Origin: Sphingomonas alba
Lineage (GTDB): Bacteria; Pseudomonadota; Alphaproteobacteria; Sphingomonadales; Sphingomonadaceae
Direction of reading: 5' to 3'
DNA: 64,000 bases
Assembly: GCF_023516555.1 (NCBI RefSeq)
Contig: NZ_JAMGBD010000001.1
Location: forward strand, 620,001-684,000
In this document: positions 26,057 through 34,391 of the stretch, in pieces
How the letters are laid out: every line of letters starts with the position of its first letter
Numbering within the stretch: the stretch's first letter is position 1
Notes under the pieces: model-generated
The model's database searches: none
Seen by the model: only the letters and a program-made list of their open reading frames with translations
What the model was told of the DNA's origin: nothing
Translations under genes and position numbers: made by a program

Positions 26057-26839
26057 ATGACCAATCCAGATTTGTCTAAGTCCGGAACCGGTGTGTTCGC
26101 GTTCGGAATCTTGAGCTACGCCGTCTTCTTCGCCGTGTTCCTGTACGCGATCGGCTTCATCGGCGGCTTTTTCACGCCCACCACCCTCGACGGGACACCG
26201 ACCGGCCCGGTCGAAAAGGCGCTGGCGATTGATATCGGCCTGCTCGGCCTTTTCGCGGTCCAGCACAGCGTCATGGCCCGTCCCGCATTCAAGCGCTGGT
26301 GGACGACCATCGTGCCGGAAGCAGCGGAGCGCAGCATGTACGTGCTGCTGAGTTCACTGGCGCTCGTCGCGCTCTTCACCTTCTGGCAGCCGATAGGCGG
26401 TATCATCTGGGACGCACCGGATGGCTGGGCGCGCAACACGGTCATCGGCATCTACCTGCTTGGCTGGGTGCTATTGCTCTACACGACCTTCCTGATCGAC
26501 CATTTCGACCTGTTCGGCCTGCGTCAGTCGTGGAATCGGTTGAAGGGCAATAAATATACTCCTCCGCAATTCTACACGCCGAGCCTGTATCGCATTGTCC
26601 GCCATCCGCTTTACGTCGGTTGGCTGACGATTTTCTGGGCGGCGCCGACGATGACCGTGTCCCACCTGGTCTTCGCGCTTGCGACCACGGCTTACATCCT
26701 GATCGCCATTCAGCTTGAAGAACGCGACCTCGTTGATGCGTTTGGCGAGCGCTACGTCGAATATCGCAAGCGGACGCCGATGCTGCTGCCGCGCCTATGG
26801 CGGCGTCGAGAAGAACCAACGACGGCCGCCAAGGCTTGA
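26057..26839 (+). CDS. mddA: MddA-like methanethiol S-methyltransferase (NnrU/ICMT fold)
   Basis: A 260-residue integral membrane methyltransferase of the isoprenylcysteine-methyltransferase/NnrU fold. Five or six hydrophobic helices surround the SAM-binding pattern YRIVRHPLYVGW (R182-H183-P184) and the later EERDL (E221-E222) and RYVEYRKR motifs. FAVQHSVMARPAFKRWW and HFDLFGLRQ match, from memory, the MddA branch that methylates methanethiol to dimethyl sulfide. GGAGG precedes the ATG. Last gene of the operon, followed by a terminator. Substrate is inferred, not proven; other thiols are possible. Confidence 0.8.
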   Translation: MTNPDLSKSGTGVFAFGILSYAVFFAVFLYAIGFIGGFFTPTTLDGTPTGPVEKALAIDIGLLGLFAVQHSVMARPAFKRWWTTIVPEAAERSMYVLLSSLALVALFTFWQPIGGIIWDAPDGWARNTVIGIYLLGWVLLLYTTFLIDHFDLFGLRQSWNRLKGNKYTPPQFYTPSLYRIVRHPLYVGWLTIFWAAPTMTVSHLVFALATTAYILIAIQLEERDLVDAFGERYVEYRKRTPMLLPRLWRRREEPTTAAKA

Positions 26840-26859
26840 TCGTCGAACCAATATTCAAT

Positions 26860-26889
26860 GGGCTCCGGATTTCCGGGGCCCTTTTTCTT
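26860..26889 (+). terminator. rho-independent terminator closing the mddA operon
   Basis: GGGCTCCGG-attt-CCGGGGCCC, a 9-bp stem with one G-T pair, followed directly by TTTTTCTT. It separates the operon from the M16 peptidase gene. Confidence 0.92.
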
Positions 26890-26984
26890 GTCGAACTCTT
26901 CGGCGGCTTGTCGAAAGCGCCTCTTTCCTCCAAATAACAATAGCTTAGGCGGATGCCGCCGAATCTCCTGGGGGATTGATTTCT

Positions 26985-29855
26985 ATGCCGAATTTCTCGT
27001 CGCGTTGCCTGGCGCTGTTGCTTGCCGGCTCGATTTTCGCCGGCAGTGCGCCAGCCATTGCGCAGCAGGCCAATGGCTGGGGCATACCCCTCACCGACGT
27101 CACCCCCGATACGTCGATCCGTTACGGCACGCTACCCAACGGCATGAAATATGCGATCATGCGCAACGCCATCCCCAAGGGCGCCGGCGCCGTCCGCCTG
27201 CGCTTCGAATTCGGCTCGATTGGCGAGCGCGACGACGAGCGCGGCCTCGCCCACTTCATCGAACATATGGCGTTCAACGGCTCCACCCACGTGCCCGAGG
27301 GCGAGATGGTGAAGATCCTGGAGCGCAAGGGCCTGAAGTTCGGACCTGATACCAACGCCATCACCGGCTTCGACACCACGACCTACATGCTCGACCTGCC
27401 CAAGACCGATGACGATACGGTCGACACGGCGTTGATGCTGTTCCGCGAGGTCGCCAGCGAGGTGAAGTTCGATCCTGCCGCCGTCGACCGCGAACGCGGT
27501 GTCGTGCTTGGCGAGAAGCGCGTCCGCGATACCTACCAGCTTCACCAGCTGGAGGACCAGATCGGCTTCCAGCTGCCGTCGACCCCCTATCCCAACCGCA
27601 TCCCGATCGGGCTCGAGAATGTCTTGAAGACCGCGCCCGCTGATCGACTCAAGGACCTCTATCATCGCTATTACCAGCCGCAGAATGCGACCCTGGTGTT
27701 CGTCGGCGATGCCGATCCGGCGCTCATCGAGAAGAAGATTCTCGCCCGCTTTTCCGACTGGAAGGGCGCCGGCGCGGCGGGTCCGGCCCTGCCTCGCGGC
27801 AAAGTCGACCTGAAGCGTGGCGCCGAATTCCACAGCTTCTCCGATCCTGCGGTCGCGACGACGGTCAGCCTCACCTCCTTCCGCCCGTGGGAGGAACCGG
27901 CCGACACGCTCGCCGAACGCCGCAGAAATGCCGTGCGCGCGCTCGCCGCCGCGACCTTCAACCGCCGCATCCAGCGACTGGTCGCCGCGCCCGACTCCGT
28001 CATTCTCGGTGGCGGCGTCAGCACCAATGATTCCGACGATGCCGCTCTCGGCGTCTCCTTGGGCATCGTCGCCAAGGACGGCTCGTGGAAGCAGGCTTTG
28101 GGCATCGCCGAACAGGAACTTCGCCGGGCGCTGACATACGGCTTCAACGCCACGGAGTTGAAGACACAGAAGATGGACATGCTCGGCCTGTTCAAGAAGG
28201 GCGTCGAGCAGACGGAGTCGCGCACCCACCAGTCGCTGGCCAACACGATCCTTGGCACCGTCGACAAGCCGGACTTCGTCACCACACCGGCCTTCCGCCT
28301 CGCCAATTTCGAGAAGATTTATCCCAGCATCACGCCGACGGAAGTCACCGCCGCCTTCCGCGAAATGTGGTCGGGCAGCGCCCCGCTCGTTCACGTCAGC
28401 GCCAAGGAGGCGATCACGACGCCGGTGCTCGCGACGGCTTACGCCGACAGCGCCAGGATCGCCGTCGCCGCGCCTGTCGAGGAAGCCGCAGTCGCCTTCG
28501 GCTATGCAAAGTTCGGAGAGCCCGGGAAAATCGTCGAGGATCGCCGCGTGGCCGACCTCGGCATTCGCACCATCCGTTTCGCGAACAACGTCCGCCTCAA
28601 CATCAAGCAAACCGATTTCGAGAAGGGCAAGATCGCCTATTCCGCCCGCCTTGCCGGTGGCACGGTCGCCCTCCCGCAAAACCAGCCGGGCATTGCGACC
28701 ATGTTGTCCGCTTCCGCGGCCATGTCCGCGACCCGCAAGCATTCGCTCGACGACATCCGCACCATCCTTGCCGGCCACGACGTCTCGCCAGGTTGGTCGG
28801 TGCAGACCGACGCGTTCGTGGCCGCCGGCAACACGAGCGCCAAGGACATCGCCCTGCAGATGAAACTGAGCGCCGCCTATCTCACCGACCCCGGCTACCG
28901 CGCCGAGGCGGAGACGCAGTGGAAGAATATCGTCCCGATCGTCGACAAGCAGCTGACGGCGACGCCGGCGAACCTGCTCGGTTCGAGGCTCCCGGCCATT
29001 CTTGCCTCCAACGACTTGCGCTTCGGCATTCCGCCGACGAGCGAGCTCGAAAAGCGCAACCTCAGCCAGGCCAGTGCGGCCATGGCGCCGTTCGTCACCC
29101 AGGCGCCGATCGAGATCGGCATCGTCGGCGACGTCGACGAAAATGCCGCGATCAAGGCGGTCGCCGAAAGCTTCGGCGCCCTGCCGGCCCGCCTGGCGTC
29201 GGAGCCGGTCAATCCGGGCACAAAGACCGCGCACTTCCGCACCGACACCTCGCTGATCCAGCTCTCGCACAGCGGCGGCGCCGACCAGGCGCTTGTCGGC
29301 GCGGCCTGGCCGACCGACGACGACCATGATTTCCGCAAGGAAGTCGGGCTCGCCATGCTCGGCGAGGTCATGGACCTGATGCTGACCGAAAGCGTCCGCG
29401 AGGAGCTGGGGGATTCCTACGGCGTCTCCGTCGGCTCGGACATGTCCGATGTCTACAAGGGCTTCGGGTTCCTGCTGGTCAGCTCGGTCGTCGCACCTGA
29501 CAAGGTCGATGAGGTCGAAGGCGCCATCGCCAAGGTCGCCAGGAGCCTACGCGACAAGCCGGTCAGTGACGACATCCTGCTCCGCGCCCGGACGCCGATG
29601 CTCGAAAGCGCCGCCAAGGAGACCCGGCAGAACTCTTACTGGCTGCGTTATGTCGACGAGGCCCAGACCGAAGCCGACCGCCTCGATCGCATCCGCACCC
29701 GCGACAAGCTGATCCGTTCGATAACCGCCGCCGACCTGCAGGCGCTGGCAAAACAGTATCTGGTCGACGGCAAGGAACAGCGCGTCCGCATCCTCAGCGA
29801 CAAGCTGCAGACTGCGTCGGCGGCCACGAAGGACGCAACGGCGAAAGCCAACTAA
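26985..29855 (+). CDS. M16 zinc metallopeptidase, exported
   Basis: A 956-residue pitrilysin-family peptidase with a signal peptide (residues ~1-27, ending APAIAQ). The inverted zinc motif is HFIEH (H90, E93, H94), with a later Glu in the DRERGVVLGEKR region. Two M16 halves are visible; the second (from ~510) lacks the zinc motif, as usual. It would degrade peptides in the periplasm. Start ATG 26985 has GGGGGA upstream; a TTG nine bases earlier is open but unlikely. Ends before a stem-loop that faces the convergent Hsp20 gene. Confidence 0.95.
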   Translation: MPNFSSRCLALLLAGSIFAGSAPAIAQQANGWGIPLTDVTPDTSIRYGTLPNGMKYAIMRNAIPKGAGAVRLRFEFGSIGERDDERGLAHFIEHMAFNGSTHVPEGEMVKILERKGLKFGPDTNAITGFDTTTYMLDLPKTDDDTVDTALMLFREVASEVKFDPAAVDRERGVVLGEKRVRDTYQLHQLEDQIGFQLPSTPYPNRIPIGLENVLKTAPADRLKDLYHRYYQPQNATLVFVGDADPALIEKKILARFSDWKGAGAAGPALPRGKVDLKRGAEFHSFSDPAVATTVSLTSFRPWEEPADTLAERRRNAVRALAAATFNRRIQRLVAAPDSVILGGGVSTNDSDDAALGVSLGIVAKDGSWKQALGIAEQELRRALTYGFNATELKTQKMDMLGLFKKGVEQTESRTHQSLANTILGTVDKPDFVTTPAFRLANFEKIYPSITPTEVTAAFREMWSGSAPLVHVSAKEAITTPVLATAYADSARIAVAAPVEEAAVAFGYAKFGEPGKIVEDRRVADLGIRTIRFANNVRLNIKQTDFEKGKIAYSARLAGGTVALPQNQPGIATMLSASAAMSATRKHSLDDIRTILAGHDVSPGWSVQTDAFVAAGNTSAKDIALQMKLSAAYLTDPGYRAEAETQWKNIVPIVDKQLTATPANLLGSRLPAILASNDLRFGIPPTSELEKRNLSQASAAMAPFVTQAPIEIGIVGDVDENAAIKAVAESFGALPARLASEPVNPGTKTAHFRTDTSLIQLSHSGGADQALVGAAWPTDDDHDFRKEVGLAMLGEVMDLMLTESVREELGDSYGVSVGSDMSDVYKGFGFLLVSSVVAPDKVDEVEGAIAKVARSLRDKPVSDDILLRARTPMLESAAKETRQNSYWLRYVDEAQTEADRLDRIRTRDKLIRSITAADLQALAKQYLVDGKEQRVRILSDKLQTASAATKDATAKAN

Positions 29856-29858
29856 GGA

Positions 29859-29890
29859 ATGGGCTCCGGAGGCCTAACCCCCGGAGCCCA
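29859..29890. terminator. stem-loop between convergent M16 and Hsp20 genes
   Basis: TGGGCTCCGG and CCGGAGCCCA form a perfect 10-bp stem with a 12-base loop in a 41-base convergent gap. There is no T-tract on either strand, so it may be a weak or two-way terminator or an mRNA 3'-end protector. Confidence 0.55.
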
Positions 29891-29896
29891 CGCTAC

Positions 29897-30367
29897 TCAG
29901 GCGTCTTCCGCCTGCTTGTTCGCCTTGGCCTCGATCTGGTCATGCTTGGGCGAACTACCGCCGATTTCGATCTTCCTCGGCTTCATGGCTTCCGGGATCT
30001 CCCGGACAAGCTCGATCGCAAGCATGCCGTCCTTAAGGTCGGCGCCGCGCACCTGGATGTGATCGGCGAGTGCGAAGCGGCGCTCGAACGATCGATTGGC
30101 AATGCCCCGATGAACATAGTTGGAGCCATCGTCATCGGGCTTCTGCCCGCGCACGAGCAGCTGGTTCTGCTGTGATGTGAGCTCGATATCGTCCTTGCCG
30201 AAGCCGGCAACCGCCACTTCGATACGATACCGGTTGTCGTCGACCTTGATGAGGTCGAACGGCGGGTAGTTTTCTCCGCCGAAATTGCTGTTCTCCAGCA
30301 TTTCGAAGAGCCGGTCGAAACCGACGCTGGAACGGCGAAAATTTCCAAAATCCAATGCACTACGCAT
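29897..30367 (-). CDS. small heat-shock protein (Hsp20/IbpA)
   Basis: A 156-residue alpha-crystallin chaperone that holds unfolded proteins. The core runs from YPPFDLIKVDDNRYRIEVAVAG to the I-x-I region, with RGIANRSFERRFALADH and DGMLAIELVREIPE typical of the alphaproteobacterial IbpA class. GGAGG stands eight bases before the ATG. Upstream are a sigma-32-like promoter and a ROSE-like leader, so it is probably under both transcriptional and RNA-thermometer control. Confidence 0.96.
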   Translation of the reverse strand: MRSALDFGNFRRSSVGFDRLFEMLENSNFGGENYPPFDLIKVDDNRYRIEVAVAGFGKDDIELTSQQNQLLVRGQKPDDDGSNYVHRGIANRSFERRFALADHIQVRGADLKDGMLAIELVREIPEAMKPRKIEIGGSSPKHDQIEAKANKQAEDA

Positions 30368-30456
30368 GTCTTGTCCTCCATAAGAAGCGACTGGCAGGGC
30401 GAGGGCGCGCGTGCGGGCGTCTTCGCCCCGTCACCGGGCCCAAGTGGCGCCCGGCG
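30368..30456 (-). ncRNA. ROSE-like RNA thermometer in the Hsp20 leader
   Basis: The ~88-base leader holds GC-rich hairpins (CCGGGC/GCCCGG at 30434-30454, GGGCG-aaga-CGCCC near 30413-30426). Its 3' part is UCGCUUCUUAUGGAGGA: a UYGCU motif that can pair imperfectly with the ribosome site (CUUC with GGAG, loop UUAU). This matches the ROSE layout known for alphaproteobacterial small heat-shock genes: several hairpins, the last melting near 37-42 C to free the Shine-Dalgarno. The call rests on the motif and position, not on folding calculations. Confidence 0.6.
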
Positions 30457-30462
30457 GCCAAG

Positions 30463-30490
30463 AAATGGTTTTCGCAAAATCGATTTCAAG
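30463..30490 (-). promoter_or_regulatory. sigma-32-type heat-shock promoter for hsp20
   Basis: On the minus strand CTTGAAA (30484-30490), 14 bases, then ACCATTT (30463-30469). This closely fits the RpoH consensus (CTTGAAA, then CCCATNT). The predicted start of transcription near 30456 gives a leader of about 88 bases. Confidence 0.72.
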
Positions 30491-30579
30491 AGGCCTGATG
30501 TCCCTTTAAAATCACAGCATTGCGAAACTCGGCAGCGGCGCTTGGCAGCCTGTGTTTCGCGGCCCTATAGCCGGTGCAA

Positions 30580-32559
30580 ATGTCCGACTTATTCTCGTCC
30601 AACTCCAATTCGACGCCCGATAGCTACGACGCTTCCTCGATCGAGGTCCTCGAGGGCCTGGAACCCGTCCGCCGCCGTCCCGGCATGTATATTGGCGGGA
30701 CCGATGCGCGGGCGCTCCACCACCTCGCCGCCGAGGTCATCGACAATTCGATGGACGAAGCTGTCGCCGGCCATGCAAGCCGGATCGAGGTGACGCTGGA
30801 GTCGGGCAACCGCCTGATCGTCACTGACAACGGCCGCGGCATGCCCGTCGACCCCCACCCCAAATATCCGGGCAAGTCGGCGCTCGAAGTCATCCTCACC
30901 ATGCTGCACTCGGGCGGCAAGTTCGAGGGCAAGGCCTATTCGACCTCCGGCGGCCTCCACGGCGTCGGCGTCTCGGTCGTCAACGCCTTGTCGACCGAAA
31001 CAATCGTCGAGGTCGCCCGCGACAAGAAGCTCTACCGCCAGACCTTCTCAAAGGGCCTCGCCACCTCTCCGCTCGAAGAGATCGGCGCCGCTCCCAATCG
31101 CCGCGGGACGACCGTCAGCTTCGTCCCGGACGCCGAGATTTTTGGCGCGGACGCAAGGTTCGACCCCGCCCGCCTCTACAAACTGGCTCGCTCGAAGGCT
31201 TACCTCTTCGCGGGTGTCGAAATCCGCTGGCGCTGCGACCCGTCGCTCGCCTCCGCCGAGGTCCCCGAACAAGCCGTTTTCCAGTTCCCCGGCGGCCTCG
31301 CCGATCACCTCGCCGAGCAGATCGGCACGCGAGAGTGCGTCACCGCCCAGCCCTTCGCGGGCCGGCAGGACTTCCCGGACTCGCAGGGCTCCGCCGAATG
31401 GGCCGTCGCCTGGCCTTTGTGGTCCGAGGGCAGCGAAAGCTATTATTGCAACACTATCCCGACGCCCGACGGCGGCACCCACGAAGCCGGCCTCCGCGCC
31501 GCCCTCACCAAGGGCATCCGCGCCTTCGGCGACCTCATTGGCAACAAGAAGGCGAAGGACATCACCGCCGACGACGTCTTCAACGGCGTCGAACTGATGC
31601 TGAGCGTCTTCATCCGCAACCCGCATTTCCAGAGCCAGACCAAGGACCGCCTCACCAGCCTCGAGGCCGCGCGGTTCGTCGAAGCCGCCGTCCGTGACCA
31701 TTTCGACCATTTCCTGGCCGACAATATGGATCGCGGCCGCGCTTTGCTCGGCTCGATCATCGAGCGGATGGAGGAGCGCCTCAAGCGCCGCGCGGAGCGC
31801 GAGGTGAAGCGCAAGACCGCCACCTCCGCGCGCAAGCTCCGCCTCCCCGGCAAACTCACCGACTGCGCCAATGACGAGCCGGCGGGAACCGAGCTCTTCA
31901 TCGTCGAAGGCGACAGCGCCGGCGGCTCGGCCAAGCAGGCCCGCGACCGCAAGACGCAGGCGATCCTCCCCATCCGCGGCAAGATCCTCAACGTGGCCTC
32001 GGCGACCGCCGACAAGATCCGCGCCAATACGGAAATCGCCGACCTTATCCAGGCTTTGGGCTGCGGCACGCGCGACAAGTGGGAAGAAGATTCGCTGCGT
32101 TACGAGCGAATCATCATCATGACCGACGCCGACGTCGACGGCGCCCATATCGCCACCTTGCTGATGACTTTCTTTTTTCAGGAAATGCCGGAGCTGGTGC
32201 GGCGCGGCCACCTCTACCTTGCGCAGCCGCCGCTCTACCGCCTGACCTCGGGGTCGAAATCCCTCTACGCCCGCGACGACGCCCACCGTGCCGAGATCGA
32301 AGCAAAGGAGTTCAAGGGCAAGAAGGTCGAAGTCGGCCGCTTCAAGGGTCTCGGCGAGATGAACCCGAACCAGCTCAAGGAAACGACGATGGACCCGGGC
32401 TCACGCTCGCTCCTCCGCGTCACGCTCCCCTCGCAATATGAGGACCGGCAGCCGGTAAAGGACCTGGTCGAGCGGCTGATGGGCAAGAACCCCGAACACC
32501 GCTTCCAGTTTATCCAGAGCCGAGCCTCGGCGATCGAAGACGATGCCATCGACGCCTAG
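30580..32559 (+). CDS. parE: DNA topoisomerase IV subunit B
   Basis: ATPase subunit of the type II topoisomerase that decatenates chromosomes. The GHKL ATP site is intact (EVIDNSMDEAVAG, TDNGRGMPVD, GGLHGVGVSVVNALS), and the Toprim block has EGDSAGGSAKQARDRKTQA and TDADVDGAHI. The 659-residue length, and QARDRKTQAILPIRGKILNV, favour ParE over GyrB. I take the ATG at 30580; a GTG two codons upstream is also open. Divergent from hsp20, with a 212-base gap shared with its heat-shock control region. ParC is not in the window. Confidence 0.95.
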   Translation: MSDLFSSNSNSTPDSYDASSIEVLEGLEPVRRRPGMYIGGTDARALHHLAAEVIDNSMDEAVAGHASRIEVTLESGNRLIVTDNGRGMPVDPHPKYPGKSALEVILTMLHSGGKFEGKAYSTSGGLHGVGVSVVNALSTETIVEVARDKKLYRQTFSKGLATSPLEEIGAAPNRRGTTVSFVPDAEIFGADARFDPARLYKLARSKAYLFAGVEIRWRCDPSLASAEVPEQAVFQFPGGLADHLAEQIGTRECVTAQPFAGRQDFPDSQGSAEWAVAWPLWSEGSESYYCNTIPTPDGGTHEAGLRAALTKGIRAFGDLIGNKKAKDITADDVFNGVELMLSVFIRNPHFQSQTKDRLTSLEAARFVEAAVRDHFDHFLADNMDRGRALLGSIIERMEERLKRRAEREVKRKTATSARKLRLPGKLTDCANDEPAGTELFIVEGDSAGGSAKQARDRKTQAILPIRGKILNVASATADKIRANTEIADLIQALGCGTRDKWEEDSLRYERIIIMTDADVDGAHIATLLMTFFFQEMPELVRRGHLYLAQPPLYRLTSGSKSLYARDDAHRAEIEAKEFKGKKVEVGRFKGLGEMNPNQLKETTMDPGSRSLLRVTLPSQYEDRQPVKDLVERLMGKNPEHRFQFIQSRASAIEDDAIDA

Positions 32560-32574
32560 TCCGGGGGACTAGGC
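32554..32574 (+). terminator. stem-loop at the parE stop
   Basis: GCCTAGTCC-ggg-GGACTAGGC, a perfect 9-bp stem that includes the parE stop codon. No T-tract follows, so it may act as an mRNA 3'-end structure and not a classical terminator. Confidence 0.45.
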
Positions 32575-32615
32575 CAAAGATGGCATGATCGACGCTTAGA
32601 AGCTCGACGCGGAGT

Positions 32616-32948
32616 CTAGCAGCCCCAGCCTGTCACCTGGGCCCAATGGGCCTCGCGCTTCATGCGGTCGATGTCCGCTTCGTCGAGCGGCTGGTCTAGG
32701 CTGACGCCGCAATGCTCCGGCGTCCGCCAGACGACCGTGCCCATGCGGTCCTGCGAACCGACGACCATCAGCATGTCGTTGCCAGGCGCCGGCAAGTCGC
32801 GGCCGCCCATCCGGGCGCCTTCGGCGGAGACGTCGGTGATCATCACGGAACGCGAGCGAGTGACGGATACCGCGGAGCCCGCCAACATTACTTCCTCGCG
32901 CGGATAGCGGCGGCGGCAATCGTGAAAGGGGTTTGCAACTGCGTCCAT
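32616..32948 (-). CDS. PilZ-domain protein
   Basis: A 110-residue single PilZ domain, the cyclic-di-GMP receptor fold. The first binding motif is in CRRRYPREEV (R-x-x-x-R, ~11-20) and the second is DVSAEGARMGG (D/N-x-S-x-x-G, ~39-49). It could link c-di-GMP to motility or envelope output. It stands alone in opposite orientation to parE. A second PilZ protein lies at 50483. Confidence 0.82.
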   Translation of the reverse strand: MDAVANPFHDCRRRYPREEVMLAGSAVSVTRSRSVMITDVSAEGARMGGRDLPAPGNDMLMVVGSQDRMGTVVWRTPEHCGVSLDQPLDEADIDRMKREAHWAQVTGWGC

Positions 32949-33103
32949 TCCCGCGTCCTTTTCGCGTTGAAGTCACGCGTGTCGCACCGCGCGACCTCCT
33001 CTGAAATGGCACAATCCCGATTGTTCCAGCTTGGGACGAAATCCGTTGCGTCAGCCTGGGCCAGTGACCACCTTGATCTGTGGCGCACTGGAGAGCGGGA
33101 GCC

Positions 33104-34390
33104 CTAACGCGCACCCCACCCAGTCAAGATCGTTTTCACCGTCCGGAACAGGATCAGGATGTCCAGCCAGGGCGAGAAATATTTGATGTAGAAGAAATCG
33201 AACTGCAGCTTCTGGTGGACTTCATTGACCTCGGCGACATGGCCCTGGTTGACCTGCGCCCAGCCCGAGATTCCCGGCCGGACAACATGGCGGTAGCGGT
33301 AAAAGGGAATTTCCGCCGTGTACCAGGTCGACAAGACATGCGCCTCTGGGCGCGGACCAATGAAGCTCATCTCTCCGCGCAAAATGTTGCCGAGCTGCGG
33401 CAGCTCGTCGAGGCGTGCGCGACGGAGGAACGCACCGAGCCCGGTAACTCGAACGTCGCCGTCGCCGGTCATCGCAGCCTGCCGGTCGTCGGCGTCGAGG
33501 TCCGATACCAACCTCATGGTCCGGAATTTGTAGACGGTGAACTCCTGACCGCCGCGCCCGATGCGCTTCTGCCGGAACAGGACGGGCGCACCATCGGCAA
33601 GGCGGATGGCGATCGCGCATAGCGCCATCAGGGGCAGTGCAACCGGAAGTATCGCCACCGCCCACAGGAAATCGGCGAGATGCTTCACCGCCATATAGGC
33701 GTTGGTGGGCGCCAGGCTGCCGAAGCTGTTCTCCGACAGATGCTGGATCTGGACCCTGCCGGTCAGCGACTCCTTGAGCTGCTCGACCTGGTAGACAATG
33801 CGGCCATCGACCGCAGCATCGGCCAGGAAAGCCTCCCATTCGTCGGGCACCGCCGCAAAATCGGCAACGATGGCGCTGCACTGGTCCGCGTCCCTCAAGT
33901 CCGGCCGATGCAGGTGATGCCAATGGACCCGATCGATTTGCGGCAGGCCGTCCACCGCACCGAACGGAACTATGGCGATGCGCGGCAGGACGTGCCGCTG
34001 GACGAAGAAATACATGGCGTAGGCCCAGACCAGGTGCAGGCCGAAGCCGACCGCCAGCATTGGGCGGTGATAGGGCAGCCGGGACAGAAGCAGCAGCGTC
34101 ACGATCGTCGCGTGGGATGCGACGATCGCCGGCAGGATCAGCTGTCCGCCGCGAATGCCGGGATAGGTACTGACCGAAATCCGGATCCAGAGCGCAAGGC
34201 AGATCGCCGCGACATTGGCGAACATGCTGTTGTGATAGGCAAATGGATCGAATGTCGCGTCGGTGATCCACCAGCGGAGGAATGCCCAGGGGATGAGCGC
34301 CGCGACGACAATGGCTCCCAGGAATTCGAAGCGGCGGCGCAGGACGAACCTTTGCTTGGCGCGCGGTTTCGGGGGTGCGACCTGCAGCAT
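33104..34390 (-). CDS. exopolysaccharide initiating sugar-phosphate transferase
   Basis: A 428-residue membrane enzyme of the bacterial sugar transferase (polyprenyl-phosphate hexose-1-P transferase) family that loads the first sugar onto undecaprenyl phosphate. Four N-terminal helices (~20-140) precede a further helix near 262-285 and the catalytic C-terminus (RIGRGGQEFTVYKFRTM, RRARLDELPQLGNIL, FIGPRPE, RPGISGWAQVN). Starts one base after the dehydrogenase stop. Sugar specificity (Glc, Gal or GlcNAc) is unknown. Confidence 0.92.
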   Translation of the reverse strand: MLQVAPPKPRAKQRFVLRRRFEFLGAIVVAALIPWAFLRWWITDATFDPFAYHNSMFANVAAICLALWIRISVSTYPGIRGGQLILPAIVASHATIVTLLLLSRLPYHRPMLAVGFGLHLVWAYAMYFFVQRHVLPRIAIVPFGAVDGLPQIDRVHWHHLHRPDLRDADQCSAIVADFAAVPDEWEAFLADAAVDGRIVYQVEQLKESLTGRVQIQHLSENSFGSLAPTNAYMAVKHLADFLWAVAILPVALPLMALCAIAIRLADGAPVLFRQKRIGRGGQEFTVYKFRTMRLVSDLDADDRQAAMTGDGDVRVTGLGAFLRRARLDELPQLGNILRGEMSFIGPRPEAHVLSTWYTAEIPFYRYRHVVRPGISGWAQVNQGHVAEVNEVHQKLQFDFFYIKYFSPWLDILILFRTVKTILTGWGAR

Positions 34391-34391
34391 C

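Noticed and set aside
27132-29327. A 731-residue frame on the minus strand
   Set aside because: It lies fully antisense to the M16 peptidase, with Arg/Asp/Gly-rich content typical of the mirror frame of a high-GC gene, and has no family motif.
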